Below the pieces are notes generated by a model, which was not told the DNA's origin, ran no database searches, and saw nothing but the letters and a program-made list of their open reading frames with translations. Shown piece after piece: positions 1-9,504 of a DNA stretch of 64,000 bases. Each line of letters begins with the position of its first letter. Within the stretch, counting starts at the first letter, position 1. The translations under genes and the position numbers were made by a program. This stretch comes from Kribbella kalugense (GTDB lineage Bacteria; Actinomycetota; Actinomycetes; Propionibacteriales; Kribbellaceae), in NCBI RefSeq assembly GCF_004365875.1, contig NZ_SODF01000001.1:3224001-3288000 (forward strand), in the 5' to 3' direction.

Positions 1-218
1 GCGCCACGGAACTCGATCCGCCCGTGCTCGATTCGGCCACCGCGCGGCAGCAAGCCGGCCACGGCGTCGGCCGTCGTACTCTTTCCCGAACCCGACTCAC
101 CGACCACCGCGACGACCTCGCCGGGATCGACCGTGAGATTGACGTTGCTAACAGCAAGCGTCTTGCCGGCGGCGCCGCGGTAGCTGACCCGCAGGTCGCT
201 GATGTCGAGCAGGCTCAT
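1..218 (-). CDS. Peptide/nickel-type ABC transporter ATP-binding protein (3' end outside window)
   Basis: Only the first ~72 residues lie inside the window; the rest continues past the left edge. A Walker A motif GESGSGKST is visible about 40 residues from the start, so this is an ABC ATPase that would energise the two permeases encoded immediately upstream. The ATG overlaps the stop of the permease gene as ATGA, showing tight co-transcription. Family and position match a DppD/OppD subunit. The start is set by the overlap and by the usual N-terminus ending shortly before the first beta strand. Confidence 0.85.
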   Translation of the reverse strand, partial: MSLLDISDLRVSYRGAAGKTLAVSNVNLTVDPGEVVAVVGESGSGKSTTADAVAGLLPRGGRIEHGRIEFRG

Positions 219-1093
219 GCCTCGTACTCCTCACCCAGAAGCCGGGACAACCGGTTGACCGCGAGAACGACTATCACCAGGATCAGACCGGGAAACGTGG
301 TCAGCCACCACGACGTCGCGAAGTAGTCGCGCCCGGCGGCGATCATCGAACCCCACTCCGGCGTCGGCGGCGCCGCTCCGAAGCCGAGAAAGCTGAGCGC
401 CGACACCGCGAGGAGCACTCCACCGAACTCGAGGGTCGCGAGTGCGAGCACCGGCCCGATACTGTTCGGAACGATGTGTCCGGCAAGGACGGCGTACCAG
501 CGGACCCCGCAGCCGCGCGCCGCCTCGACGTACGACGCGGTCCGCACCCGAATCACGGTCGCCCGCGTGACCCGGGCGATACCCGCGATACTGGCGAGTC
601 CGACGGCGACGGCGACATTCGCGACCCCGGGGCCGAGGACTGCGATGATTGCGAGCGCGGACAGCACCGCCGGTGTGGCCAGCAAGACGTCGATCGCCCG
701 CATCAGAAGGCTGTCGGCCCATCGGCCGAAGTACGCCGCGAGCAGACCCACGACCGAGCCGATCACGAGCGAGAGGCTGACCGCTATCATCGCGCCCAAC
801 AGCGAGAGCGCCGCACCATGAACGACCCGAGCGTAGATGTCACGGCCAACCTGGTCGGTCCCGAACAGATGCCGCGTATTCGGAGCCCGCAGGCGCTCGG
901 AAGCCGTACCCCGGATGGGGTCCTGATCGGTGAACCAGGACGGAGCAAGCGCCCACAACGTCACGAGGATCAGTACCGCCGCGGCCACCACGACACCCGG
1001 CCGACGGACCAGCAGCCGACGGGCACGCCGGGCGAGACGCCGGGTGACGGTCGCTCGCACCGGGCGCTCTTCGACGACTGCTCCCCCGGTCAT
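215..1093 (-). CDS. Dipeptide/oligopeptide ABC transporter permease (DppC/OppC type)
   Basis: A 292-residue inner-membrane permease. An N-terminal membrane segment near residues 31-50 is followed by the family region with TDxxGRDIYARV, several hydrophobic helices, and the cytoplasmic EAA loop (EAARGCGVRWYAVLAGH) that docks on the ATPase. The reading frame is open further upstream, but the ATG at 1093 overlaps the stop of the next permease as ATGA and gives the normal family length, so it is chosen. Third gene of a four-gene operon; with the DppB-like partner it should form the translocation pore for peptides or similar solutes. Confidence 0.9.
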   Translation of the reverse strand: MTGGAVVEERPVRATVTRRLARRARRLLVRRPGVVVAAAVLILVTLWALAPSWFTDQDPIRGTASERLRAPNTRHLFGTDQVGRDIYARVVHGAALSLLGAMIAVSLSLVIGSVVGLLAAYFGRWADSLLMRAIDVLLATPAVLSALAIIAVLGPGVANVAVAVGLASIAGIARVTRATVIRVRTASYVEAARGCGVRWYAVLAGHIVPNSIGPVLALATLEFGGVLLAVSALSFLGFGAAPPTPEWGSMIAAGRDYFATSWWLTTFPGLILVIVVLAVNRLSRLLGEEYEA

Positions 1094-2046
1094 CGCATGC
1101 CCCGCGTCCCGATGATCCGCGGGTCGAGCAGCGGATATGCGAGATCGACCAGCAGACTGGTGGTGACGTAGACAGCGGCCGAGAGCAAGACCAGGCCTTC
1201 GACGACGGGCAGATCCTGATTGGTCACCGCGTCGACGGCGATCCGGCCGAGCCCATTGCGGGCGAAGACCGTCTCCACGACGACCGCACCACCCAGCAGG
1301 CTGCCGACGATCATGCCGGCCAGCGTGAGCGGGGGCAGGGCCGCGTTCCGCAGCGCGTGGCGCAACTGGATCCGCACCCGGCCGGCTCCTTTCGCTTCCG
1401 CTGTCACGATGAAGGGCTCGGCCAGCACCGATCGCAAGCTCCGTCCAAAGACCTGTGCGATCACCGAGCCCGCGGGAATCCCGAGCGTGATTGCAGGCAG
1501 TATCAGTCCGGACAGACCACGGCCACCAACTGCGGGGAGCAGCCGCCACCGGAAGGACAGCAACTCGATCAAGGTCAAACCGAGCCAGAACGACGGAATC
1601 GAGACGCCTACGGCGGTAGCGGACTGCAGGAGCCCACCGAGCGGACGGATCCGCGTCGACGTGCTGATCAACGCGACAGCCGATCCGGCGATGACGGCGA
1701 TCAGCAACGCGGCGGTTGCGAGCTCGGCGGTCGGCACCAGCCCGTTCCACAGCAGAGCGCTCACCGGTTGCCCGGTCTGGACCGACTCCCCGAAGTCACC
1801 GCGAACAGCTCGGCCCAGCAACGTGAGGTACTGCCTGCCCAGCGGTTGATCGAATCCGAGCTCGTGCCGCAGGGTCTCCAACTGCACTCTGTCGACGGTC
1901 ATGTCACTGTTGGCGCCGCCGAGCAGCATCGTCGTGACGGGATCGCTCGGCAGCACGAACAGGGCGAGCATAGTCAGCGTGTAGGCGGCCCACAGGACGA
2001 CAACCGCGTGCAGGAGTCGCTGGGCGACGTATGTCAGGAGAGCCAT
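1090..2046 (-). CDS. Dipeptide/oligopeptide ABC transporter permease (DppB/OppB type)
   Basis: A 318-residue permease of normal length for DppB. It opens with the family pattern MALLTYVAQRLLHAVVVLWA, a membrane helix, followed by the extracytoplasmic region containing LGFDQPLGRQY and GDFGESVQTGQPV, both typical of this subfamily. Near the C-terminus the EAA loop reads EAKGAGRVRIQLRHALRNA. It overlaps the solute-binding protein gene by 13 bp upstream and the DppC-like gene by 4 bp downstream, so the three are translationally coupled. Substrate cannot be told from the permease. Confidence 0.9.
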   Translation of the reverse strand: MALLTYVAQRLLHAVVVLWAAYTLTMLALFVLPSDPVTTMLLGGANSDMTVDRVQLETLRHELGFDQPLGRQYLTLLGRAVRGDFGESVQTGQPVSALLWNGLVPTAELATAALLIAVIAGSAVALISTSTRIRPLGGLLQSATAVGVSIPSFWLGLTLIELLSFRWRLLPAVGGRGLSGLILPAITLGIPAGSVIAQVFGRSLRSVLAEPFIVTAEAKGAGRVRIQLRHALRNAALPPLTLAGMIVGSLLGGAVVVETVFARNGLGRIAVDAVTNQDLPVVEGLVLLSAAVYVTTSLLVDLAYPLLDPRIIGTRGMR

Positions 2047-3611
2047 GTGTCGTAAAAAGTCAGCGTTGCCCCCGCCGTGAACGCCAGCCCGTGCACCGTC
2101 GCCGCCGCGGCCACGACAGTCGGCTTCTCGTTGATCGGTAGGTAGTGCCCGTGCTGCACCAGCTGCCGCTGGGCCTCGGCGACGAGCGCTGCCCGCTTGG
2201 CGGCGTCCGCGGTCGCTGCCTGCGCATCGAGGGCGTTCTGCAGCTCCGGGTCGGCGATGTTTTGCGCACCGATCCGCGTGCTGCTGAACAACGTCCGCAG
2301 TACGTCGGGGTCCGCCCGATTGGCGTCGCGCAGGAAGAGGTCGTAGCCATCGCTGGACAATGCCGACCCCAACGACGGGAGGTCGAGCTGGCGAAGCTTG
2401 AGGTCGACACCGATGTCGCGCAATTGCTGCTGGACGAGCTCGAGGCTACGGACGGCACCGAAGATCACGTCGATGGTCAGCTTCCGCCCGTCCTTCTCGC
2501 GGATACCGTCCGCGCCCACCTTCCAGCCGTCCTGCTCGAGCAACGCACTTGCTCCGTCGGGATCGTAGGCGAGCTCCGCGGAGAGATCCGTGTAGTACGG
2601 CGTCGTGGACGACAAGACGCTGGTCGCCGGCTTGTAACGACTGGTGAGCGAGGTCTTCACGATCTGCCCGCGATTGATGCCCTTGAGCAACGCCGTGCGT
2701 ACCTTCTGGTCCTGCAGCAGTGGCCGGTTCTCGTTCACGATCAGGCCGAGGACAATGCCGGCCTCGATCCGGGAGAGCACGTGGAAACCGTTCCCGTCAA
2801 AGCGTGGCTCGTCCTGCGGCAACACATTCCCGATCACGTCGACCTGCCCGGAGGCGAGGCTGCCCGTGCGCGTCCCCGACTCAGGAACGAACGTCACGTC
2901 GATCTTGTCCAGATATGCCTGGCCGTGGTGCGTCGCCGATGCCGGCGCCCAGTCGTAACCCTCGCGTCCGCCGACGACGACGACCTCCTGATTCGGCCGG
3001 TATGAGCGCAGCACGAAAGGGCCCGAACCGACTATGGCCCCCTGACACCGCTGATCAGGCGTCTTCGCGAGCGTCGCGGCGGCCACCACACCGAGCGCCG
3101 GATCGGAGGTCGCCTGGAGGAATTGCGCGTTCGGCCGGGCGAAGCGCACGACGAGGGTCCGCTCATCGGGTGTGGTGGCATCCCGATAGCCGGCGAGCAA
3201 CTGGGAGCCATACCCCGCCTTCGCGCCGAGGGCGACGATCTTGTCGTAGTTCGTCTTCACAATCGCGGCGTTCAGCGGTGTCCCGTCGCTGAAGGTGACG
3301 CCATCGCGCAGGTGGAAGGTGAAGGTGGTAGCAGTACCATCGATCTGCCAGGAGCTCGCCAGCCAGGCAACGATCTTGCCGCTCAGAGGATCCTGCGCGG
3401 TCAGGGTGTCGAGGAGCCCCAGGTTCGGTGTCGCGCCGGTCACCAGTTGCGGGTCCAGGCAGGTCGGTGCGTAGTCGAGCCCGAACCGCAGCGTACCTCC
3501 GCTCCTGGGCTGCTGTGACCCGGCGTCCGGCGCGTGGTTCGCCGTACACGCGGTCAGAAGTGTCAGCGACGCGGTGAGGGCGGTAAGCCGTTGGATCGGT
3601 CGGAAAGGCAC
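2034..3611 (-). CDS. Extracellular solute-binding lipoprotein, family 5 (peptide type)
   Basis: A 525-residue substrate-binding protein of SBP family 5. The N-terminus is a lipoprotein signal with lipobox LLTAC (Cys22), so the mature protein would be anchored on the outer face of the membrane. Family blocks include DYAPTCLDPQLVTG, FHLRDGVTFSDGTPLNAAIV and the segment RTALLKGINR. The start is GTG at 3611 with AAGGAG a few bases upstream. First gene of the operon, so the promoter should lie at about 3612-3668. Likely cargo is a peptide or another small organic solute; the sequence does not identify it. Confidence 0.9.
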   Translation of the reverse strand: MPFRPIQRLTALTASLTLLTACTANHAPDAGSQQPRSGGTLRFGLDYAPTCLDPQLVTGATPNLGLLDTLTAQDPLSGKIVAWLASSWQIDGTATTFTFHLRDGVTFSDGTPLNAAIVKTNYDKIVALGAKAGYGSQLLAGYRDATTPDERTLVVRFARPNAQFLQATSDPALGVVAAATLAKTPDQRCQGAIVGSGPFVLRSYRPNQEVVVVGGREGYDWAPASATHHGQAYLDKIDVTFVPESGTRTGSLASGQVDVIGNVLPQDEPRFDGNGFHVLSRIEAGIVLGLIVNENRPLLQDQKVRTALLKGINRGQIVKTSLTSRYKPATSVLSSTTPYYTDLSAELAYDPDGASALLEQDGWKVGADGIREKDGRKLTIDVIFGAVRSLELVQQQLRDIGVDLKLRQLDLPSLGSALSSDGYDLFLRDANRADPDVLRTLFSSTRIGAQNIADPELQNALDAQAATADAAKRAALVAEAQRQLVQHGHYLPINEKPTVVAAAATVHGLAFTAGATLTFYDTWLS

Positions 3612-3668
3612 GGTGCTCCTTAGTGATGTACGCGCCGGCTGGAGCCCGACGTGGCCAAGCGGGGACGG

Positions 3669-4523
3669 TCAGGCGAAGTCCAAGTCGGTGCGCCACTCCG
3701 GCACCTTCTCGCCCGCCTCGACGGCGAACGGCAGGGTGTTCCCGGCTGGCGGAAGGGCGCAGGTCGCGTACGGCGTCAGGCCGCACGGACCGTTGGTGGC
3801 ACGGTTGAAGTCGAGGATGAACTCAGCCGACCGCGACGTGGGGAGCCGCGCGGCCACGACCCGCACCGGATAGGTGGTCGCTCCGTTCGTCGCATCGCGG
3901 AACGGGATGTGCAGCTCACCGCGAGGGGCCGAATACACCTCGAGCGTGCACTCCGCACCGGCTAGCGCGAACCGCGCGCACCCGAAGAGCGCGAGATCCT
4001 TGCGCACTCCGGCGACGACCGTGTCGAGAGTCACCGGCAGCGGGATGTCGTACCGCTCGTAGCGCGCCAGCGTCACCCATTTCGGATCGGGGCGGTAGGT
4101 GGGCACGGGACGAAAGTTCGTTAGCAGCGGCGACCGAGGGTCCAAGGGACGAACCGCGTACTGAACCGGCTGACCGGCGCCCGCGGGGAACTCGCTCACC
4201 GAGATCACGATGTCGCGATAGCGGACGGCAGGAGTCCGGGCCGGGTCGAACCGAATCGTCGTCCGGCGGTCACCGCTGGCCAGGATCAGTTCATCGTTGC
4301 CCGAAGCATCGACCTCGACCTGCTTGCCGGACAATCGCCAGCGACCGGGGAGGGCAGGGAACTCCTGCCACTCGCCGGTCAGCCAGTACAGCCCGATCGG
4401 AGCAAGCATCCCGTACGGTTCACGCAGCTCGGCTAGGCGTGCATCCCGCCACGCCCGCCAGTCGGCCAGGAAATCGTCGTACGACGCGCTGATGCCGTCG
4501 ACTCCGAATGCTCGCTGCGTCAT
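3669..4523 (-). CDS. DUF1684 domain-containing protein
   Basis: A 284-residue cytoplasmic-looking protein without signal peptide. The C-terminal half shows the DUF1684 signature: FRDATNGATTYPVR, a LDFNRATNGPCGLTP-like block, the TCALPPAGNTLPF region and a final AGEK. The N-terminal half contains WRDARLAELREPYGMLAPIG and GLYWLTGEWQEF. The biochemical role of the family is not established, so none is assigned. It sits between the Dpp-like operon and the HxlR regulator on the same strand with an 89-bp gap before it, and may be its own unit. Confidence 0.85.
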   Translation of the reverse strand: MTQRAFGVDGISASYDDFLADWRAWRDARLAELREPYGMLAPIGLYWLTGEWQEFPALPGRWRLSGKQVEVDASGNDELILASGDRRTTIRFDPARTPAVRYRDIVISVSEFPAGAGQPVQYAVRPLDPRSPLLTNFRPVPTYRPDPKWVTLARYERYDIPLPVTLDTVVAGVRKDLALFGCARFALAGAECTLEVYSAPRGELHIPFRDATNGATTYPVRVVAARLPTSRSAEFILDFNRATNGPCGLTPYATCALPPAGNTLPFAVEAGEKVPEWRTDLDFA

Positions 4524-4612
4524 CGCCGTTCCCTCCGCCTGCCGTCAAGCTCGTGGGGCCACCCTAGGAACGGCCCGGGAGGCTGCGGAAGAACGCACTT
4601 CAAGGTAAGCCC

Positions 4613-5047
4613 TCAGGCGGAGCGCGCAGATGGCTCATCGGCGGGATGCGCCGGCAAGCCGAGCGATGCCCGGTCGTGCGCCCGCTGCGCGGCGGCGATC
4701 TGCGGTCCATGGCTCGACAGCCAGAGCAGTAGGTCGCCCAGCGGCCGCACGACCCCTTGCCCGAGCTCGGTCAGCGCATAGCTCACCCGCGGAGGAACCG
4801 TTTCGGTCGCGGTTCGCTCGACGAGCCCGTCGCGCGCCAGATTGCGCAGCGTCTGCGTGAGCATCTTCTCGCTCACGCCATCGATACTCTCTCGGAGTTC
4901 GTAGAACCGCAGCGGGCCGTCACGCAGCAGACCCATCACGCGCACGCCCCACCGCCCCGCGATGTGGTCGAGTACGAGCCGCCCTGGACAGATCCGTTGA
5001 AAGACCTCGGCGGCACCGAGCGGTGCGGGACCTTTCGAGACACTCAT
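4613..5047 (-). CDS. HxlR-family winged-helix transcriptional regulator
   Basis: A 144-residue HxlR/DUF24 regulator. A Cys near residue 20 (RICPG) precedes the family core: HIAGRWGVRVM, then RFYELRESIDGVSEKMLTQT for the recognition helix region, and the wing VPPRVSYALTELG. The ATG overlaps the stop of the FAH-family gene as ATGA, so both are made from one mRNA. HxlR proteins often sense electrophiles or aldehydes through the conserved Cys. Here it probably controls the hydrolase or the neighbouring catabolic genes, which is inference. Confidence 0.9.
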   Translation of the reverse strand: MSVSKGPAPLGAAEVFQRICPGRLVLDHIAGRWGVRVMGLLRDGPLRFYELRESIDGVSEKMLTQTLRNLARDGLVERTATETVPPRVSYALTELGQGVVRPLGDLLLWLSSHGPQIAAAQRAHDRASLGLPAHPADEPSARSA

Positions 5048-5970
5048 CGAGCCAGCACCGGATTGCGCAAGCGGCCGATCCCGGCGACCGACACCGTGAC
5101 CTCATCGCCGGCTCGCAGAAACCTCGGTGGTGACATCGCCATGCCGACGCCGGCCGGCGTTCCGAGTGTGACGACATCACCTGGCTCGAACCGATGCACC
5201 AGGGACAGCTCGGCGAGAATCTCCCCGATCGATCGCCGCATGCGCCCGACCCGATCGCGTTGCATCACCGCGCCAGTGACCGTCGTCACCAGCTCGAGCT
5301 CGGCGGGATCCGGGATCTCGTCGACCGTCACGATCGCCGGTCCGATCGGGCCGAACGACGGGAACTGCTTGAACGCGATGTTGTTGCGCCAGGCAACCAC
5401 CGCCTCTTCCGGATCTCTGGGCCTGCCCCGCGCTACCCAGTCACGCGCGGAGACATCGTTGAACAGCGTGTAACCGGCGACACAGGCCATTGCCTCGGCC
5501 GCGGAGGCGCGATGGCAATTGCGGCCGAACACGACACAGAACTCACCCTCCCAGTCGACCATGCCGGATCCTCCTGCCGGCAGTACGATCGGCTGGCCGT
5601 CTCCGACGAGCGACCGAGGGCTCACGATGAACGCATTGAGTGGCGCCGCCGCGGTGACTCCCATCTCCTCGAGATGGGACAGGTAGTTGCCACTCGTGGC
5701 GAGGACAAGCACATCCGCACCCATCGGGGGCAGGAGTTCGACGACGCCCCGCGGGGAGATCCAGCTCCGATCCCGCTCGGGATCGAGGGCGGCGACGCGT
5801 CGCCCGACCCGATCGCGCGACGCGGGCGACTGTCCGATGAACTCGGCGACGCTAGCTGGCGGTTCGAGGTCAAGCGACGCGCAGAGGGCGCGTAGATCGA
5901 CCACGTCACCGGCGGGCGACAGCACACCAGGCCGTCCGCGCGATCGCCCACCATACGTGACGAGGCGCAT
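5044..5970 (-). CDS. Fumarylacetoacetate hydrolase family protein
   Basis: A 308-residue FAH-superfamily enzyme. The catalytic/metal region reads DWEGEFCVVFGR, followed by GYTLFNDVSARDW and KQFPSFGPIGP, the usual blocks of this fold; the C-terminal GDVVTLGTPAGVGM is also canonical. Members hydrolyse C-C bonds in ring-fission products or decarboxylate or isomerise them. An ATG at 5991 is in frame, but the ATG at 5970 gives the usual MRLVTY start and has a GAGG ribosome site upstream, so it is preferred. Divergent from the oxidoreductase at 6086, with a candidate operator between them. Confidence 0.85.
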   Translation of the reverse strand: MRLVTYGGRSRGRPGVLSPAGDVVDLRALCASLDLEPPASVAEFIGQSPASRDRVGRRVAALDPERDRSWISPRGVVELLPPMGADVLVLATSGNYLSHLEEMGVTAAAPLNAFIVSPRSLVGDGQPIVLPAGGSGMVDWEGEFCVVFGRNCHRASAAEAMACVAGYTLFNDVSARDWVARGRPRDPEEAVVAWRNNIAFKQFPSFGPIGPAIVTVDEIPDPAELELVTTVTGAVMQRDRVGRMRRSIGEILAELSLVHRFEPGDVVTLGTPAGVGMAMSPPRFLRAGDEVTVSVAGIGRLRNPVLAR

Positions 5971-5997
5971 GCCGGGATACCTCACAATCATATCGCT

Positions 5998-6011
5998 CGA
6001 TACCTGTATTG
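5998..6011. promoter_or_regulatory. Candidate PadR-type operator (ATACCTGTAT) between FAH and IorAB genes
   Basis: The decamer ATACCTGTAT at 6000-6009 is a palindrome with a two-base centre (ATAC-CT-GTAT). It lies in the divergent promoter region and recurs upstream of several other island genes. The second half-site seen 14 bp downstream at other promoters is not clear here. This is the leftmost copy and marks the left edge of the putative regulon. Confidence 0.55.
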
Positions 6012-6085
6012 AGTGTAGTCTCTGAAGCCCGGCCAGGACAGCGACGTCTCATGGTCACCGGCGACGAGCTCGATCAGAGGTGGCA

Positions 6086-9000
6086 ATGACAAGCACGACA
6101 TCGATCGTCCGGGATCGCTACGTAGAGTCGGCCGTTCCGGTTCTCCTGACCGGAGTGCAGTCCATCGGTCGGCTGCTGGTCGAGCAGCACGCACGGGATG
6201 CGCGAGCCGGAGCACAGACAGCGACCTTCGTCTCGGGGTACCGCGGCAGCCCGCTCGGCGGGCTCGACAGCACGCTCCAGCGTCTGCCCGGCGGCCTCGC
6301 CGCGCACGACATCCACCTCGTCCCGGGGCTGAACGAAGAGCTCGGGGCCACCGCTGTCTGGGGCAGCCAGGTCGCCTTGCCCGGACAGCGGCAGACCCGC
6401 GACGGTGTCGTCGGTGTCTGGTACGGCAAGGCGCCCGGCGTCGATCGGGCCGGCGACGCGATCCGGCACGGCAACGTCCTGGGCGCCAACCCGCGCGGCG
6501 GCGTGCTCGTCCTCGCCGGTGATGACCCGGGCGCGAAATCGTCCACTTTGCCGTCCGCAAGCGAACGCACCCTTGCCTCCTACCGGCTGCCGGTGCTGTT
6601 CCCACGGTCGAGCGACGACCTGATCAGACTCGGCCTGTACGGCGTCGCGCTTTCCCGCGCGACGGGATTATGGGCGGCGATCAAGATCGTGGCCGACGTC
6701 GCGGACGGCCTGTGGTCCGTCGATACCCGCTACGACCAGCTGGGCATCGCCGTACCGCGGATCGAATGGAACGGATCGCCCTGGACCTACCACCAGGCGC
6801 GCGCGGCGACCGTGCCGTGGAGCCGCGACGCGGAAGCCGAACTCGTCGGCCCCCGCCGGCAGGCTCTGATCGACTTCGCTGAGGCGAATCCCCTGGACGC
6901 CATCGAGCTCGATCCGCCGGGTGCCAGGCTCGGTGTCATTGCCGCCGGGAAGACTTTCGACGACACCGTGCAGGCACTCACCGACCTGGGCATCGACGAG
7001 ACGAAGCTGACCCGTTCCGGCATCCGGCTGCTGCGACTCGGGCTCATCTCACCGCTGGCCCCCGGAGTGGTCCGGCGGTTCGCCTCCGGGCTCGACCAGA
7101 TTCTGGTGGTAGAGGAGAAGGGGCCGTTCATCGAGACTCAGCTGCGGGAGTTGCTGTACGGGACGGCCGCGGCACCGGTACTGCTGGGTGAGTACGACGA
7201 CCAGCGGCGACCGCTGGTGCCGACGCACGGCGCGCTGTCGGTGTCGCGGATCGCGGCCGCGCTGCGGCGGTTCCTGCCGAGCGAACTGGCGGTCATACCT
7301 GAAGTTCGCCCGCGTGCGGCGCTGCCCGTGCTATCCAGCCACCGCACGGCCTACTTCTGCAGCGGCTGCCCGCACAACCGGTCGACGGTGGTGCCCGAAG
7401 GTTCACTGGCCGGCGGCGGAATCGGCTGCCACGCCATGACAGTGCGTATGCCTCACCTCGCCGACCAGATGACCGGTATCACCCAGATGGGTGGCGAGGG
7501 TGCCCAATGGATCGGCCAGGCATCGTTCACCGAGACACCCCACCTGTTCCAGAACCTCGGCGATGGAACGTTCTTCCACTCCGGCCAACTGGCGATCCAG
7601 GCCTGTGTGGAGGCAGGGGTCGACATCACGTACAAGCTGCTGTACAACTCGGCCGTCGCCATGACCGGCGGACAACACGCCGACGGCGCGTTGCCGGTTC
7701 CGGCCGTCGCCCGCAAGTTGCTCGCCGAAGGTGTTCGGCGCGTCATCATCTGCGCCGAGGAACCGCGCCGCTACCGGCGATCGCGCCTGCCCAGAACCGT
7801 CGCGGTGTGGCACCGCGACCGGCTCGACGAAGCTCAGCGTGCGCTGCGCGACACTCCGGGCGTCACTGTCCTCATCTACGATCAGCAGTGCGCCGCCGAG
7901 AAGCGTCGCGATCGCAAGCGCACCTCGGGTCCGACGATGCGCGTCGCCATCAATGAGGCCGTCTGCGAGGGATGCGGCGACTGCGCGGCCAAGAGCAACT
8001 GCCTGTCGGTGCAGCCGGTCGCGACCGAGTTCGGCCGCAAGACCCGCATCGATCAGTCGTCCTGCAACGTCGACTACAGCTGTCTGGACGGCGATTGCCC
8101 GGCTTTCTTCACGTACGAGGTGAACGAGTCGGCACCGCGGACCGAAGCGGACGCAGCGCCCACCGTCGCCGATCCGAACCGGCCAGCGATTGCGAGCAGC
8201 TTTGACCTCCTGCTGGCAGGCATCGGCGGCACCGGCGTCGTCACCGCCAACCAGATCCTCGCGGTCGCCGCGCGGAGCGAGGGCTGGTCCGTCGCCGGCC
8301 TGGACCAAACCGGGCTAAGCCAGAAGGCCGGTCCGGTCACGTCGCACCTCCGCATCCGGCGGGATCCCCACGCCAGACCAGGCAATCACGTGACCAGCAC
8401 CGGCGCTGACTGCGTGCTCGCGTTCGACGCGATGGTCGCCGCTGAGAACGACGTACTCGCCTTCGCCGATCCCTCGCGTACTCGCGCGTTCGTGTCGACC
8501 GCCATCACTCCGACCGGTGCCGAGGTGCGCGGGCTCGACGCGTCGACCGACATGACGTCGCTTCTCGCCCGGATCGAGGCCACGTCGGCGACGTACACCT
8601 GCCTGGACACCGCCGACGCGGCGATTCGGCTCTTCGACACGACCACTCCGGCGAACATGATCCTGCTCGGCCTGGCGTTTCAGCGAGGTGGGCTGCCGAT
8701 GTCTTCGTCCGGCATCGAGGCGGCGATCACCACCAACGGCGTGGATGTCGACACGAACCTCGCGGCGTTCCGTTGGGGGCGGGCGCTCACCGAGCACCCC
8801 GACGCACTGCCGGTTCGGCGGCACGACACGCCTAGGGCATCCCAGCACCTGCTCGCCGAGCGGCCGATGACCGGCGAAACTCACCGGGTGTCTCTGATCC
8901 GGGCGACAGCGCTGGCCGAATACCAGAACGAAGGGATGGCGCGACGGTTCCTCGACCTGGTCGAGGCCGCCTGGTCGGCAGAATGCCGGCTCGGCGACGA

Positions 9001-9478
9001 CCACGAGTTCAGCACGGCCGTTGCCCGCGGCCTGCACCACTTGATGGCCTATAAGGACGAATACGAGGTCGCCCGGCTCTTGCTCGCCGACGACACATCG
9101 CATCGGCCCGGCGTTCAGAAGATCCGATACCGGCTGCATCCTCCACTCCTGCGAGCCCTGGGGCTCAGCCACAAGATCTCGCTGAGTGTGCGGTGGCGGC
9201 CGATGTTCCGCATCCTGGCAGCTGGGAAGGTGCTCCGCGGGACGCCGTTCGACCCGTTCGGCCATGCGGCCGTCCGACGGCTCGAGCGTGAATTGCGAGA
9301 CGACTACATCGCATTGATCGCTGAGTTGACTAGCAAGCTCGATCCGAACACCTACGCCACCAGCGTGGCCGCCGCCGCGGCCGCGGAACTCGTGCGCGGA
9401 TATGAGGACGTCAAGCTTGCCGGCGTCAAGGGCTACCACGCACGGCTGGCCGAGCTCGGCCTACGACGCGCGACCTGA
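6086..9478 (+). CDS. Indolepyruvate:ferredoxin oxidoreductase family protein (fused alpha-beta type)
   Basis: An 1130-residue fused 2-oxoacid:ferredoxin oxidoreductase. The N-terminal pyrimidine-binding domain shows GYRGSPLGGLD. The central thiamine diphosphate domain shows CSGCPHN and GGEGAQWIGQ. A ferredoxin-like cluster CEGCGDCAAKSNC sits near residue 627. The gamma-type domain shows GIGGTGVVTANQIL. Members oxidatively decarboxylate aryl-pyruvates to acyl-CoA with ferredoxin as acceptor. An in-frame GTG lies at 6080, but ATG 6086 has AGAGG five bases upstream. Its presence beside a meta-cleavage operon suggests an aromatic 2-oxoacid intermediate. Confidence 0.88.
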   Translation: MTSTTSIVRDRYVESAVPVLLTGVQSIGRLLVEQHARDARAGAQTATFVSGYRGSPLGGLDSTLQRLPGGLAAHDIHLVPGLNEELGATAVWGSQVALPGQRQTRDGVVGVWYGKAPGVDRAGDAIRHGNVLGANPRGGVLVLAGDDPGAKSSTLPSASERTLASYRLPVLFPRSSDDLIRLGLYGVALSRATGLWAAIKIVADVADGLWSVDTRYDQLGIAVPRIEWNGSPWTYHQARAATVPWSRDAEAELVGPRRQALIDFAEANPLDAIELDPPGARLGVIAAGKTFDDTVQALTDLGIDETKLTRSGIRLLRLGLISPLAPGVVRRFASGLDQILVVEEKGPFIETQLRELLYGTAAAPVLLGEYDDQRRPLVPTHGALSVSRIAAALRRFLPSELAVIPEVRPRAALPVLSSHRTAYFCSGCPHNRSTVVPEGSLAGGGIGCHAMTVRMPHLADQMTGITQMGGEGAQWIGQASFTETPHLFQNLGDGTFFHSGQLAIQACVEAGVDITYKLLYNSAVAMTGGQHADGALPVPAVARKLLAEGVRRVIICAEEPRRYRRSRLPRTVAVWHRDRLDEAQRALRDTPGVTVLIYDQQCAAEKRRDRKRTSGPTMRVAINEAVCEGCGDCAAKSNCLSVQPVATEFGRKTRIDQSSCNVDYSCLDGDCPAFFTYEVNESAPRTEADAAPTVADPNRPAIASSFDLLLAGIGGTGVVTANQILAVAARSEGWSVAGLDQTGLSQKAGPVTSHLRIRRDPHARPGNHVTSTGADCVLAFDAMVAAENDVLAFADPSRTRAFVSTAITPTGAEVRGLDASTDMTSLLARIEATSATYTCLDTADAAIRLFDTTTPANMILLGLAFQRGGLPMSSSGIEAAITTNGVDVDTNLAAFRWGRALTEHPDALPVRRHDTPRASQHLLAERPMTGETHRVSLIRATALAEYQNEGMARRFLDLVEAAWSAECRLGDDHEFSTAVARGLHHLMAYKDEYEVARLLLADDTSHRPGVQKIRYRLHPPLLRALGLSHKISLSVRWRPMFRILAAGKVLRGTPFDPFGHAAVRRLERELRDDYIALIAELTSKLDPNTYATSVAAAAAAELVRGYEDVKLAGVKGYHARLAELGLRRAT

Positions 9479-9504
9479 CAGTTCAAGCCCCGCGAACCGA
9501 CGGT

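Noticed and set aside
215..1750. 511-residue minus-strand frame
   Set aside because: Only the last 292 residues have permease homology. The rest is the out-of-frame shadow of the neighbouring permease; the ATGA overlap fixes the start at 1093.
7403..9439. Long antisense frames opposite the 2-oxoacid oxidoreductase
   Set aside because: High GC opens antisense frames. They lack ribosome sites and recognisable domains, while the sense frame has every expected motif.
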